Shown here: positions 8,785 through 16,514 of the stretch, in pieces
Numbering within the stretch: the first letter of the stretch is position 1
Layout: each line of letters opens with the position of its first letter
Assembly (NCBI GenBank): GCA_965262455.1
Contig: CBDHFH010000003.1
Coordinates: 434,001 to 498,000, forward strand
Source of the DNA: UBA1858 sp965262455
Lineage (GTDB): Bacteria > Pseudomonadota > Gammaproteobacteria > UBA4575
Direction of reading: 5' to 3'
DNA: 64,000 bases
Made by a program: the position numbers and the translations under genes
Notes under the pieces: model-generated
The model's database searches: none
The model's input: the letters and a program-made list of their open reading frames with translations, nothing else
Told to the model about the DNA's origin: nothing

Positions 8785-9947
8785 TTATCGCCTTTGTTGA
8801 TATTAATCAAGCATGAAAAAAGCTGATCAATGTGACTTTTATTATGCTCACTGGATAGGGTAATTCTTAATCGCGCACTATTTTTAGGTACCGTTGGTGG
8901 ACGTATAGCCAGGACTAATATGCCTTGTTTTTTTAGCTTTTCACTAAAACTCAGCGCTTTTAGGTTATCTCCGATCACTAAACTTTGAATAGCAGTGATT
9001 GAATCTAATAGATTAAGAGAACAATCTTGTGCGCACTGACGAAAGTAGTGAATATTTTCATGCAATCGATGTCGGCGTTCGGGTTCGCCACGTATAATTT
9101 GCAAACTCGTTGTGGCTGCGACAGCTAGAGCAGAAGGAAGTGCCGTGGTGTAGATTAATGATCGTGCTTTTTGTATAAGATACTCAATTGCATCATTACT
9201 ACTTAATACAAATGCCCCACTGGCACCAAATGATTTGCCTAAGGTGCCTATCAATATATCAATCTCTGATGCAGAAACATTTTCATGTTCCATGCTACCT
9301 TTTCCGTTCGCCCCCAACACACCAATGCCATGTGCATCATCAACGATAAGCTTTGAGTGTGTGTTATCTTTTAACGTGATTAATTGTTTAAGAGGGGCAA
9401 TAGAACCTTCCATGCTAAATACGCCATCGGTGACCAAAAGATTTGCTGCATTATTAAGTTTGCTAAGAATGTTAATTGCATGTTCAACATCTCGATGTCG
9501 ATAGCGTTTTAATTTTGAGTCTGCATAGCTAGCAGCATCAATTAATGAAGCATGATTAAGTTTGTCTTGAACAACAACACTATGTTTATCACCAAAGCTT
9601 GTTATGACGCCAAGGTTAGCCAGGTAACCAGACGAGAACAAAACACATCGGGGGTAATTAAAAAATGCAGCAAGTTGTTCCTCTAACTGAGCATGGGCAG
9701 CACTGTATCCACTGATTAGCTGGGAGGCACCAGTGCCTACGCCAAATGCGTCAATTGCATGTTTTGTTGCAGCACATACCCGAGGATCGTTGGCCAGACC
9801 GAGATAATCGTTACTGCAAAAGGATATATAGGATTTGTTATTGAGCGTGACTGTTACTGCCTGTGGGCCCTGAATTAGTTGTCGAGTGCGGTAGGCGTTT
9901 TGATCATGCAGTTGTTGCAGGTACTTCGACAGCTGCGTCGCGGGCAT
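8781..9947 (-). CDS. bioF: 8-amino-7-oxononanoate synthase
   Basis: A 388-residue PLP enzyme of the alpha-oxoamine synthase family, which condenses pimeloyl-ACP/CoA with L-alanine in biotin synthesis. Seen are the substrate/PLP segments FCSNDYLGLA, SGYLAN, VDDAHGIGVLG and the Schiff-base lysine in GTLGKSFGASG. It sits 4 bp downstream of bioB on the same strand, so the two form a bioB-bioF operon. bioA, bioC, bioD and bioH are not in the window. Confidence 0.94.
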   Translation of the reverse strand: MPATQLSKYLQQLHDQNAYRTRQLIQGPQAVTVTLNNKSYISFCSNDYLGLANDPRVCAATKHAIDAFGVGTGASQLISGYSAAHAQLEEQLAAFFNYPRCVLFSSGYLANLGVITSFGDKHSVVVQDKLNHASLIDAASYADSKLKRYRHRDVEHAINILSKLNNAANLLVTDGVFSMEGSIAPLKQLITLKDNTHSKLIVDDAHGIGVLGANGKGSMEHENVSASEIDILIGTLGKSFGASGAFVLSSNDAIEYLIQKARSLIYTTALPSALAVAATTSLQIIRGEPERRHRLHENIHYFRQCAQDCSLNLLDSITAIQSLVIGDNLKALSFSEKLKKQGILVLAIRPPTVPKNSARLRITLSSEHNKSHIDQLFSCLININKGDN

Positions 9948-9951
9948 AACA

Positions 9952-10905
9952 TTACAGGGAAGCAGTCGCTTCCAGCGTCATACCAAGGCGACTGAATAAT
10001 TGGTTATCTTGTTCTATGTCTGGGTTATCTGCAGTTAATAGTTTTTCACCAAAAAAGACTGAATTTGCTCCGGCATGGAAGCACAAAGTTTGCATAGCGT
10101 CGTCCATTGATTCTCGTCCAGCGGAGAGACGAATATAGGTCTGAGGCATTAAGATGCGAGCCGTAGCGATCATGCGTACAAACTCAATCGGGTCTAATTG
10201 CTCAGTACCATACAGAGGCGTGCCTTCTATTTGCACCAATAAATTAATCGGTACAGATTCAGGTTGCGGATCTAAATTTGCAAGTTCATGCAGCAACCCG
10301 ACACGTTGTTGGCGATTCTCACCCATACCAAGTATGCCGCCAGAGCACACATGTACGCCAGATTCGCGCACGTACTTGAGCGTATTTAAGCGATCCTGGT
10401 AATCACGCGTGGTAATAATCTCGCCGTAAAACTCCGGCGAAGTATCTAAATTATGATTGTAGTAGTCCAAACCAGCACAGGCTAAACGTTGAGATTGCTT
10501 TTGCGTTAGCATCCCAAGTGTGACACACGTCTCAAGGTTTTCGGCTTGAACTTCTTTGATCATATCGATCACAGTATCGAGGTTTTTATCGCTTGGATTT
10601 CTCCAGGCGGCTCCCATACAAAAGCGTGTTGCACCCTGCTGTTTAGCCGCTTTAGCCGCATTTCTGACTTCTTCGAGCGAGAGCAATTTCTCTCGCTCGA
10701 GACCGGTGTCGTAGTGCGCACTTTGTGGGCAGTACGCACAATCTTCAGGGCAAGCACCTGTTTTGATAGAAAGCAAAGTGCTAGCTTGGATATTGTTCGG
10801 ATTGTGATTTGCACGGTGTACTGACTGAGCTTGGAATAATAAGTCGTTAAATGGTTGCGCAAAAATTTCACTAACCCTTTGTTTTTCTAATATTTCTTTA
10901 CTCAT
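9952..10905 (-). CDS. bioB: Biotin synthase
   Basis: A 317-residue radical SAM enzyme that inserts sulfur into dethiobiotin. The [4Fe-4S] cluster cysteines are C52, C56 and C59 in ACPEDCAYCPQ. The conserved RFCMGAAWRNP, TLGMLT and the GESMDDA arginine region near the auxiliary cluster are present. First gene of bioB-bioF. It is divergent from comF across about 50 bp, a short region that must hold both promoters. I could not pick out a BirA-type operator with confidence. Confidence 0.95.
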   Translation of the reverse strand: MSKEILEKQRVSEIFAQPFNDLLFQAQSVHRANHNPNNIQASTLLSIKTGACPEDCAYCPQSAHYDTGLEREKLLSLEEVRNAAKAAKQQGATRFCMGAAWRNPSDKNLDTVIDMIKEVQAENLETCVTLGMLTQKQSQRLACAGLDYYNHNLDTSPEFYGEIITTRDYQDRLNTLKYVRESGVHVCSGGILGMGENRQQRVGLLHELANLDPQPESVPINLLVQIEGTPLYGTEQLDPIEFVRMIATARILMPQTYIRLSAGRESMDDAMQTLCFHAGANSVFFGEKLLTADNPDIEQDNQLFSRLGMTLEATASL

Positions 10906-10957
10906 CCCAGATTCTCATCAGATAAACAGACTCAGGAGTCTAAATGGCTGGCCGCTC

Positions 10958-11707
10958 TTGTCAAATATATTAACAAAACAATTTTACAGCTTGTCTCGTC
11001 TTATTGCGCACAGCATCTACCCGTGGAACTGTGCTATTTGTGGCATTTATTCCACAGACAAAGGTGTATGTAAGGCTTGTGAGTCATATTTACCATGGTG
11101 TTGGAAAGATAAAAAATGTGACGTATGTGGCCTGCCAATATCGAGTAATTTGCATCACATTTTAATTTGTGGACAGTGTCAGAAACGGCCGCCTTATTTC
11201 GATCATCTCGTTGCTGTATTTTGGTATCAGTCTCCCATCAACCAGTTAATTACTCAATACAAATATTTTTATCACTGGGAGCATATACACACATTAGTCA
11301 CATTAGCTAATGATGAATTTAAAAATGCATGTGAAGATGCGTTGTTAATTCCCGTACCCAGCCATGCTAGCAGGGTCAGGCAACGTGGTTTTAATGCAGT
11401 GTATGAGCTAGTCAAGCTGTTAAGTAAACAGTATGCATTTGATTATGATAGTCATTTAGTCAAACGGATAAAAAAAACAGAACTACAAACAGGCAAAACA
11501 AAAACTCAACGCCAACAAAATGTACGTCATGCATTTGAAGTGACAGATATGACAAAAGTAGCTCGTATTCAACATGCGATAATCATTGATGAGGTAGTTA
11601 CTACAGGCGCAACTGTTAATGAAATAAGCCGCTGTTTAAAAAAGGCCGGAGTGAGCAAAGTGACTGTTTGGGCTTTAGCCAGAACAAAAGTAAATTTATA
11701 TAGGTAA
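10958..11707 (+). CDS. comF: ComF-family amidophosphoribosyltransferase-like protein
   Basis: A 249-residue protein with an N-terminal zinc-ribbon of CxxC pairs (CAIC, CKAC, CDVC, CGQC) and a C-terminal phosphoribosyltransferase fold with the loop IIDEVVTTGAT near residue 208. ComF/GntX proteins support DNA uptake or growth on DNA. The only canonical start is TTG at 10958. A good Shine-Dalgarno (CAGGAG at 10933-10938) serves an ATG at 10944 in another frame that runs only nine codons and stops just inside comF. This is a possible leader or coupling device. The 3' end overlaps convergent ubiA by 12 bp. Confidence 0.82.
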   Translation: MSNILTKQFYSLSRLIAHSIYPWNCAICGIYSTDKGVCKACESYLPWCWKDKKCDVCGLPISSNLHHILICGQCQKRPPYFDHLVAVFWYQSPINQLITQYKYFYHWEHIHTLVTLANDEFKNACEDALLIPVPSHASRVRQRGFNAVYELVKLLSKQYAFDYDSHLVKRIKKTELQTGKTKTQRQQNVRHAFEVTDMTKVARIQHAIIIDEVVTTGATVNEISRCLKKAGVSKVTVWALARTKVNLYR

Positions 11708-12568
11708 CCAATAACTGCCAGCAATGCCTAAAAATATTAATAGTCCGACATAATTGTTATTTAAAAACGCCAAAAAGCATTCCTGTGGCTGACGAGAATA
11801 GATTAATATCTGTTGATAGATAAATAATAGACTAGCTAATATTAAACTTAGGTAATACCAATAGCGAAGTTCTGCTTGTGCACCTACGGCCAGTAATGCA
11901 AGTATTACAAACATCTGCAACAAACCAATAATAAGCCTGTCAGAAGAACCGAACAAAATTGCGGTAGACTTTACGCCAATTTTTATGTCCTCTCTACGAT
12001 CAACCATGCCATACATGGTGTCATATGCAGTCGTCCAAATGACTGTGGCAGTAAATAATAACCAGCCCCAAGTTGGCGGATAATCATTTGTCATGGCAAC
12101 AAACGCCATCGGCACCGCCCACGCAAAAGCCATACCTAAATGTACTTGTGGCAAGTAATGATAGCGTTTAGTAAAAGGGTAGGATGCAGCAAGTGCGACG
12201 GCCACCAGTGAAAATAACATGGTCATATGATTGAGGAAAAAAAGTACTAAACTGAAAGCAGTTAAGCTTAATAATATAAAAATTATTAGCGCCTCAATAG
12301 GGAATACTTTTCCGGTCACAATTGGTCTGTGTTTGGTTCTTGTTACATGGGCATCAAATTTTCTGTCTGCAAAATCATTTATCGCGCAACCAGCAGAGCG
12401 CATAAGAAATACACCTACGATAAACACACTATAGACGACTGCGTTAATGTCACCTTTACCCGCAATTAACAATGCCCAAAGTGTTGGCCATAACAAGAGT
12501 AGTATGCCAATTGGTTTATCTAAACGAATTAATTGGGAATAACTGTTGAACTTTTGATTGAGGGACAT
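11696..12568 (-). CDS. ubiA: 4-hydroxybenzoate polyprenyltransferase
   Basis: A 290-residue integral membrane prenyltransferase that attaches the polyprenyl chain to 4-hydroxybenzoate in ubiquinone synthesis. The two Asp-rich motifs are clear: NDFADRKFDAHVTRTKHRP and DTMYGMVDRREDIKIGVKS. About eight hydrophobic helices are present, and the N-terminus DKPIGILLLLWPTLW is typical of proteobacterial UbiA. ubiC, often adjacent, is not seen. The start region overlaps only the untranslated upstream part of the divergent carbonic-anhydrase-like gene. Confidence 0.95.
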   Translation of the reverse strand: MSLNQKFNSYSQLIRLDKPIGILLLLWPTLWALLIAGKGDINAVVYSVFIVGVFLMRSAGCAINDFADRKFDAHVTRTKHRPIVTGKVFPIEALIIFILLSLTAFSLVLFFLNHMTMLFSLVAVALAASYPFTKRYHYLPQVHLGMAFAWAVPMAFVAMTNDYPPTWGWLLFTATVIWTTAYDTMYGMVDRREDIKIGVKSTAILFGSSDRLIIGLLQMFVILALLAVGAQAELRYWYYLSLILASLLFIYQQILIYSRQPQECFLAFLNNNYVGLLIFLGIAGSYWLPI

Positions 12569-12652
12569 AAGCGAGGATATAAAGTTATCTGCTTGAGTAA
12601 TGTCATGATAGCATTAGCAAAAAACACCGATAAGTACATTTTAGCTCAAATT

Positions 12653-13180
12653 ATGGCGATTCGTTCATTTCAGACACACACACCTCGTATTAATGCTTCA
12701 GCATATGTTGACAATTCTGCATTAGTTATTGGCCAAGTCACTATTGGTGCCGATAGTTCGATCTGGCCAATGTCAGTTGTCCGTGGAGATATTAATACAA
12801 TTAGCATTGGTCAGCGTACCAATATCCAAGATGGAAGTATTTTACATGTCACGCATGATGGTGAATTTAGTCCAGGCGGGGCTGACATGGTGATCGGCAA
12901 TGATGTGACAGTAGGCCATTCTGTAGTGTTGCATGCCTGCACTCTCATGGACTGTTGTTTAATTGGTATTGGATCAGTGATTCTAGACAATGCCATTGTG
13001 CATAAACATGCCATGGTCGGGGCAGGCTCTTTAGTGACAAATGGTAAAGAGCTCGAAGGCGGTTATCTATGGATGGGGCGACCAGCAAAAAAAGTGCGTG
13101 AGCTAAGCGATAGAGAAATTGAGTACTTGTCTTATTCTGCAAACCACTATGTCAAAGTAAAACAAATGCATCAAAGCTGA
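12653..13180 (+). CDS. Gamma-carbonic anhydrase-like hexapeptide-repeat protein (YrdA type)
   Basis: About 175 residues from the ATG at 12653, giving a left-handed beta-helix with repeated hexapeptides: VIGQVTIGADSSIWP, VVRGDI, SIGQRTNIQDGS, VIGNDVTVGHSVVLHACT. Histidines at the usual metal positions are present (GHSVVLHAC and LHVTHDGE). The frame is open upstream to 12533, but that part overlaps ubiA and lacks family similarity. E. coli YrdA relatives have little measured carbonic anhydrase activity, so the enzyme activity is uncertain. The position near aroE and hemF resembles the aroE-yrdA neighbourhood of other Gammaproteobacteria. Confidence 0.85.
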   Translation: MAIRSFQTHTPRINASAYVDNSALVIGQVTIGADSSIWPMSVVRGDINTISIGQRTNIQDGSILHVTHDGEFSPGGADMVIGNDVTVGHSVVLHACTLMDCCLIGIGSVILDNAIVHKHAMVGAGSLVTNGKELEGGYLWMGRPAKKVRELSDREIEYLSYSANHYVKVKQMHQS

Positions 13181-13190
13181 ACATGTTCAG
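13177..13190. repeat. 14-bp perfect palindrome at a convergent gene junction
   Basis: CTGAACATGTTCAG lies between the stop of the carbonic-anhydrase-like gene and the stop of aroE. The two ends are only 10 bp apart. It could form a short stem at both mRNA 3' ends, but it has no GC-rich stem or strong T-run, so a terminator role is a weak guess. Confidence 0.4.
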
Positions 13191-14003
13191 TTAATTTCGC
13201 AGCAGTGCAAAAATATCTTTAGTTTTAGGTTTGAACCCACGCCAGATATAATAAGACTCAGCGGCTTGTTCAATTAGCATGCCTATTCCATCATGCGCCT
13301 GTTGGATACCTTGTTGTCTAGCCCAACGGATAAATGCGGTTGGTTCATCACTATAGGCCAAGTCATAACAAATGGATGTTTGTTTGACAATATGGCTACT
13401 TAATGGGGGAAGTGTGTTAGCTAGGCTGGCCGATGTCGCATTGATAATAATATCAAACGCATGATCATCAACATCGTCATATCCGCATCCACGAATTGTG
13501 CCTGTTTCATTAAAGCTATTTGCTAATTGCAATGCTTTTTCGACAGTGCGGTTAGCGATGAGTATTTTTTTTGGGCATTGTTCTAGGAGTGGCAGCAATA
13601 TTCCTCTAGTAGCACCGCCCGCACCGAGTACTAGAATATTTTTATCTTTTATATCAATTTGTAAATTATGAGTTAAGTCCCGGAGTAAACCAATACCGTC
13701 TGTATTTGCTCCAATCCATTCACCGTGCTGGTTAATACTCAATGTATTCACTGCTTGAGCTGCCTTTGCATATTGGTTGAGATGCTTACATTGTTCAAAG
13801 GCATCTACTTTAAATGGCACAGTGACATTTAGGCCTTTACCGTCGCTGGCGAAAAAAGCATTCACAGTTTGTTTGAAAGAGTGTTGTTCGGCTAACAATC
13901 GTTGGTAATCGATAGCGACGTGTTCTTGCTTTGCAAACGCGCTATGAATTTGCGGTGACTTACTATGTTCTATTGGGTTGCCTATAACGGCGTATTTATC
14001 CAC
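13191..14003 (-). CDS. aroE: Shikimate dehydrogenase (NADP+)
   Basis: A 270-residue enzyme that reduces 3-dehydroshikimate. Visible are the shikimate-binding IGNPIEHSKSP, the catalytic lysine in NVTVPFK, NTDGIGLL, the Rossmann glycine loop VLGAGGATRG, NRT of the NADP motif and C-terminal DGIGMLIEQAA. The start codon is GTG. It lies downstream of hemB with a 28-bp gap. Together with aroB and aroK at the far end of the window, three steps of the shikimate pathway are covered here. Confidence 0.94.
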   Translation of the reverse strand: MDKYAVIGNPIEHSKSPQIHSAFAKQEHVAIDYQRLLAEQHSFKQTVNAFFASDGKGLNVTVPFKVDAFEQCKHLNQYAKAAQAVNTLSINQHGEWIGANTDGIGLLRDLTHNLQIDIKDKNILVLGAGGATRGILLPLLEQCPKKILIANRTVEKALQLANSFNETGTIRGCGYDDVDDHAFDIIINATSASLANTLPPLSSHIVKQTSICYDLAYSDEPTAFIRWARQQGIQQAHDGIGMLIEQAAESYYIWRGFKPKTKDIFALLRN

Positions 14004-14031
14004 TGTCTGAAATGAAACTGAATAAGACTAG

Positions 14032-15024
14032 CTAGTTGTTAAGCCAACGCGCGATGTCTTTTGCGTAATAACTAAGAATTGCATCGGCACCTGCACGTTT
14101 CATACTTAACATCGCCTCAAGCACACAGGCTTTTTCATCTAGCCAACCGTTTTGGGCTGCCGCCTTTAGCATGGCGTATTCACCACTGACGTGATAAGCA
14201 AAAGTCGGAACACCGAACTCTACTTTGACACGTTGGATAATATCTAAATAAGGCATACCCGGTTTGACCATCACCATGTCGGCACCTTCATCAATATCAA
14301 GCTGCACTTCGCGCAGCGCTTCATCACTGTTGGCAGGATCCATTTGATAACTATATTTATCCCCTCCACTTAAGTTAGACGCAGAGCCGACAGCATCTCT
14401 AAACGGACCGTAAAAACTAGAGGCATATTTAGCCGCATAAGAAAGGATTTTGGTATTCACAAAGCCCTCACTCTCTAACTCTGTTCTTATGCTGGCTATG
14501 CGTCCGTCCATCATATCTGAAGGGGCAACAATATCTGCACCCGCTTGCGCATGAGAGAGTGCTTGTTTGACTAATACCTCGACGGTTTGGTCATTGACTA
14601 CATAACCACTATCATCAAGTAGGCCATCTTGGCCGTGGGAGGTAAACGGATCCAGCGCAACATCGGTAATCACGCCCAATTCTGGTAGTGCGTGTTTAAT
14701 ACTGGCTACGGCCGACTGAGCGAGACCATCAGGGTTGTAAGCTTCCTCTGCCAATAATGATTTTTTGTTATCTGGTGTGACGGGAAATAATGCGATCGCT
14801 GGAACACCCAAGCTATAAACCAGCTTGGCTTCTTTAACAAGCTCGTCAATGCTCATGCGCTCCACACCCGGCATTGACGCAACGGACTGTCTTGTTGAGT
14901 GACCTTCAACAACAAACACAGGGTAGATTAAGTCGGCGGCCGTGAGTACATTTTCTCGCATTAGTGCGCGGCTAAATTGAGCTGAGCGCATACGCCGCAT
15001 TCTGCTATTTGGAAAGTAACTCAC
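14032..15024 (-). CDS. hemB: Delta-aminolevulinic acid dehydratase (porphobilinogen synthase)
   Basis: A 330-residue enzyme that condenses two 5-aminolevulinate molecules to porphobilinogen. The two active-site lysines lie in SYAAKYASSFYGPFRDA and MVKPGMPYLD. The metal site region reads DVALDPFTSHGQDG, the aspartate-rich type found in Pseudomonas, rather than the cysteine-rich zinc type of E. coli, so it is probably Mg2+-dependent. The start is GTG, preceded by GAGGAT at good spacing. hemF lies 14 bp upstream on the same strand. Confidence 0.95.
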   Translation of the reverse strand: MSYFPNSRMRRMRSAQFSRALMRENVLTAADLIYPVFVVEGHSTRQSVASMPGVERMSIDELVKEAKLVYSLGVPAIALFPVTPDNKKSLLAEEAYNPDGLAQSAVASIKHALPELGVITDVALDPFTSHGQDGLLDDSGYVVNDQTVEVLVKQALSHAQAGADIVAPSDMMDGRIASIRTELESEGFVNTKILSYAAKYASSFYGPFRDAVGSASNLSGGDKYSYQMDPANSDEALREVQLDIDEGADMVMVKPGMPYLDIIQRVKVEFGVPTFAYHVSGEYAMLKAAAQNGWLDEKACVLEAMLSMKRAGADAILSYYAKDIARWLNN

Positions 15025-15038
15025 GTAGATATCCTCGT

Positions 15039-15950
15039 TTAATCCAGCCAGTTTTTAGCGATCAGAAACTTAGTATAAAGTTCTGATTCCGGAGTGTTTT
15101 TTTCAGGTTGCCAATTATACTCCCATCGCACCTGCGGTGGCAGTGACATTAGAATTGATTCGGTACGTCCACCTGATTGAAGGCCGAATAAAGTGCCACG
15201 ATCATACACCAGGTTAAACTCGACATAGCGACCGCGACGATAAAGTTGAAACTGTCTTTCTCTGTCACCGAACGGTGTATCTTTTCTTTTTTCAACGATG
15301 GGGCAATAGGCCGAGACAAAATGATCGCCGACACTTTTTAGCAAGTTAAAGCAGTGGTCAAAGTCAGGTTCATTGAGGTCGTCGAAAAAGAGTCCACCAA
15401 TGCCTCGGGGTTCTTTGCGATGAGGTAGATAAAAGTACTTGTCGCACCAGGTTTTATAGTCAGAATAAGTAGAGTCACCAAATGCATCACATGCATTTTT
15501 TGCGGTCTGATGCCAATGAATAGCATCCTCTTCATAACCATAATACGGCGTTAAATCAAAGCCACCACCAAACCACCAAATAGGTGCTTTGTCTTTGGGC
15601 TCGGCAAGAAAAAACCTCACGTTACAATGGCTAGTGGGGACGTACGGATTTTTAGGATGAATGACTAATGAGACACCGGCTGCTTCAAAACTGCATCCCG
15701 CTAATTCAGGCCGTTGAGTGGTTGCGGCTTTGGGTAGTTGCGAGCCGTTAACACGTGAAAAGTTAACACCCGCTTGTTCGAATACTGCGCCGTTTCTGAG
15801 TACACGGCTTTTGCCGCCACCCCCTTCATCGCGCGTCCAGCTATCTTCTACAAATTCACTGCCATCAATTTCCGCTAAGGCATTGCAAATAGTATCTTGT
15901 AAAGATTCTAAATAAGTTAAAACAGAGTCTAAATTGGGGTCAGAGGCCAT
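15039..15950 (-). CDS. hemF: Oxygen-dependent coproporphyrinogen III oxidase
   Basis: 303 residues from the ATG at 15950. The open frame continues upstream to 16112, but that part overlaps tsaC and does not look like the family. HemF carries out two oxidative decarboxylations giving protoporphyrinogen IX. Seen are DEGGGGKSRVL, the WWFGGGFDLTPYYG active-site region, the dimer histidines and RGIGGLFFDDL. Its presence shows an aerobic haem route. It follows tsaC by 4 bp and precedes hemB by 14 bp, so tsaC-hemF-hemB are probably co-transcribed. Confidence 0.94.
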   Translation of the reverse strand: MASDPNLDSVLTYLESLQDTICNALAEIDGSEFVEDSWTRDEGGGGKSRVLRNGAVFEQAGVNFSRVNGSQLPKAATTQRPELAGCSFEAAGVSLVIHPKNPYVPTSHCNVRFFLAEPKDKAPIWWFGGGFDLTPYYGYEEDAIHWHQTAKNACDAFGDSTYSDYKTWCDKYFYLPHRKEPRGIGGLFFDDLNEPDFDHCFNLLKSVGDHFVSAYCPIVEKRKDTPFGDRERQFQLYRRGRYVEFNLVYDRGTLFGLQSGGRTESILMSLPPQVRWEYNWQPEKNTPESELYTKFLIAKNWLD

Positions 15951-15954
15951 GAGT

Positions 15955-16500
15955 TTACCTTCGAATAATGTCGCCACTTGATAGGTCGACGATAGTACTT
16001 GATTTGCCTGTACCACGGGTTTGACTCGGATCAACGTAATCAATGCTTGGTCCAAACATGGCACGAATCTGCATTGCATCTGTGCACACCGCATGACTGG
16101 AGATATTCGCACTGGTTGATGCTATGGCACCGACTTGCTCACATAGCGCCTTGATAGGTTGATAATCTGTGATGCGTAGCGCCACTTTATTGGTTTTTCC
16201 AATTAAGTGCTGTGAGATTCCGCCTGCACTATCAACTAACCATGTTGTAGGTACGTGTGTTGGAGTAGTTAACATTTCTATGGCCTTGGCATTCACGTTA
16301 ATGAACGAAGCAACATGTCCATAGCAGGAGGCTAATAACAGGAAGGTTTTATCCGCCGGACGTCTTTTAATACGGGCGAGTCGATTTAACAACTTATCTT
16401 CGGGTAAGCAGGCAAGACCAAAAATCGTATCTGTTTGATGTGCAATGATACCGCCATTATTTAAAACAAATGCAGCTCTCTGCTGAGTTGTCGCCGTCAT
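15955..16500 (-). CDS. tsaC: L-threonylcarbamoyladenylate synthase (YrdC/Sua5 domain)
   Basis: A 181-residue single YrdC domain, close to the ~190 residues of E. coli TsaC. It makes threonylcarbamoyl-AMP for the t6A37 modification of ANN-decoding tRNAs. Seen are GGIIAHQTDTIFGLAC at the N-terminus, KRRPADKTF, LRITDYQ and the SANISSH motif near the ATP site. No C-terminal Sua5 domain is present. It lies 14 bp downstream of topA and 4 bp upstream of hemF. Confidence 0.9.
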   Translation of the reverse strand: MTATTQQRAAFVLNNGGIIAHQTDTIFGLACLPEDKLLNRLARIKRRPADKTFLLLASCYGHVASFINVNAKAIEMLTTPTHVPTTWLVDSAGGISQHLIGKTNKVALRITDYQPIKALCEQVGAIASTSANISSHAVCTDAMQIRAMFGPSIDYVDPSQTRGTGKSSTIVDLSSGDIIRR

Positions 16501-16514
16501 TAAAAATAAGTTAG

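Noticed and set aside
10569..10871. 100-codon minus-strand ORF inside bioB in another frame
   Set aside because: It overlaps a gene with intact radical SAM motifs, has no family resemblance and no ribosome-binding site; it is a shadow frame.
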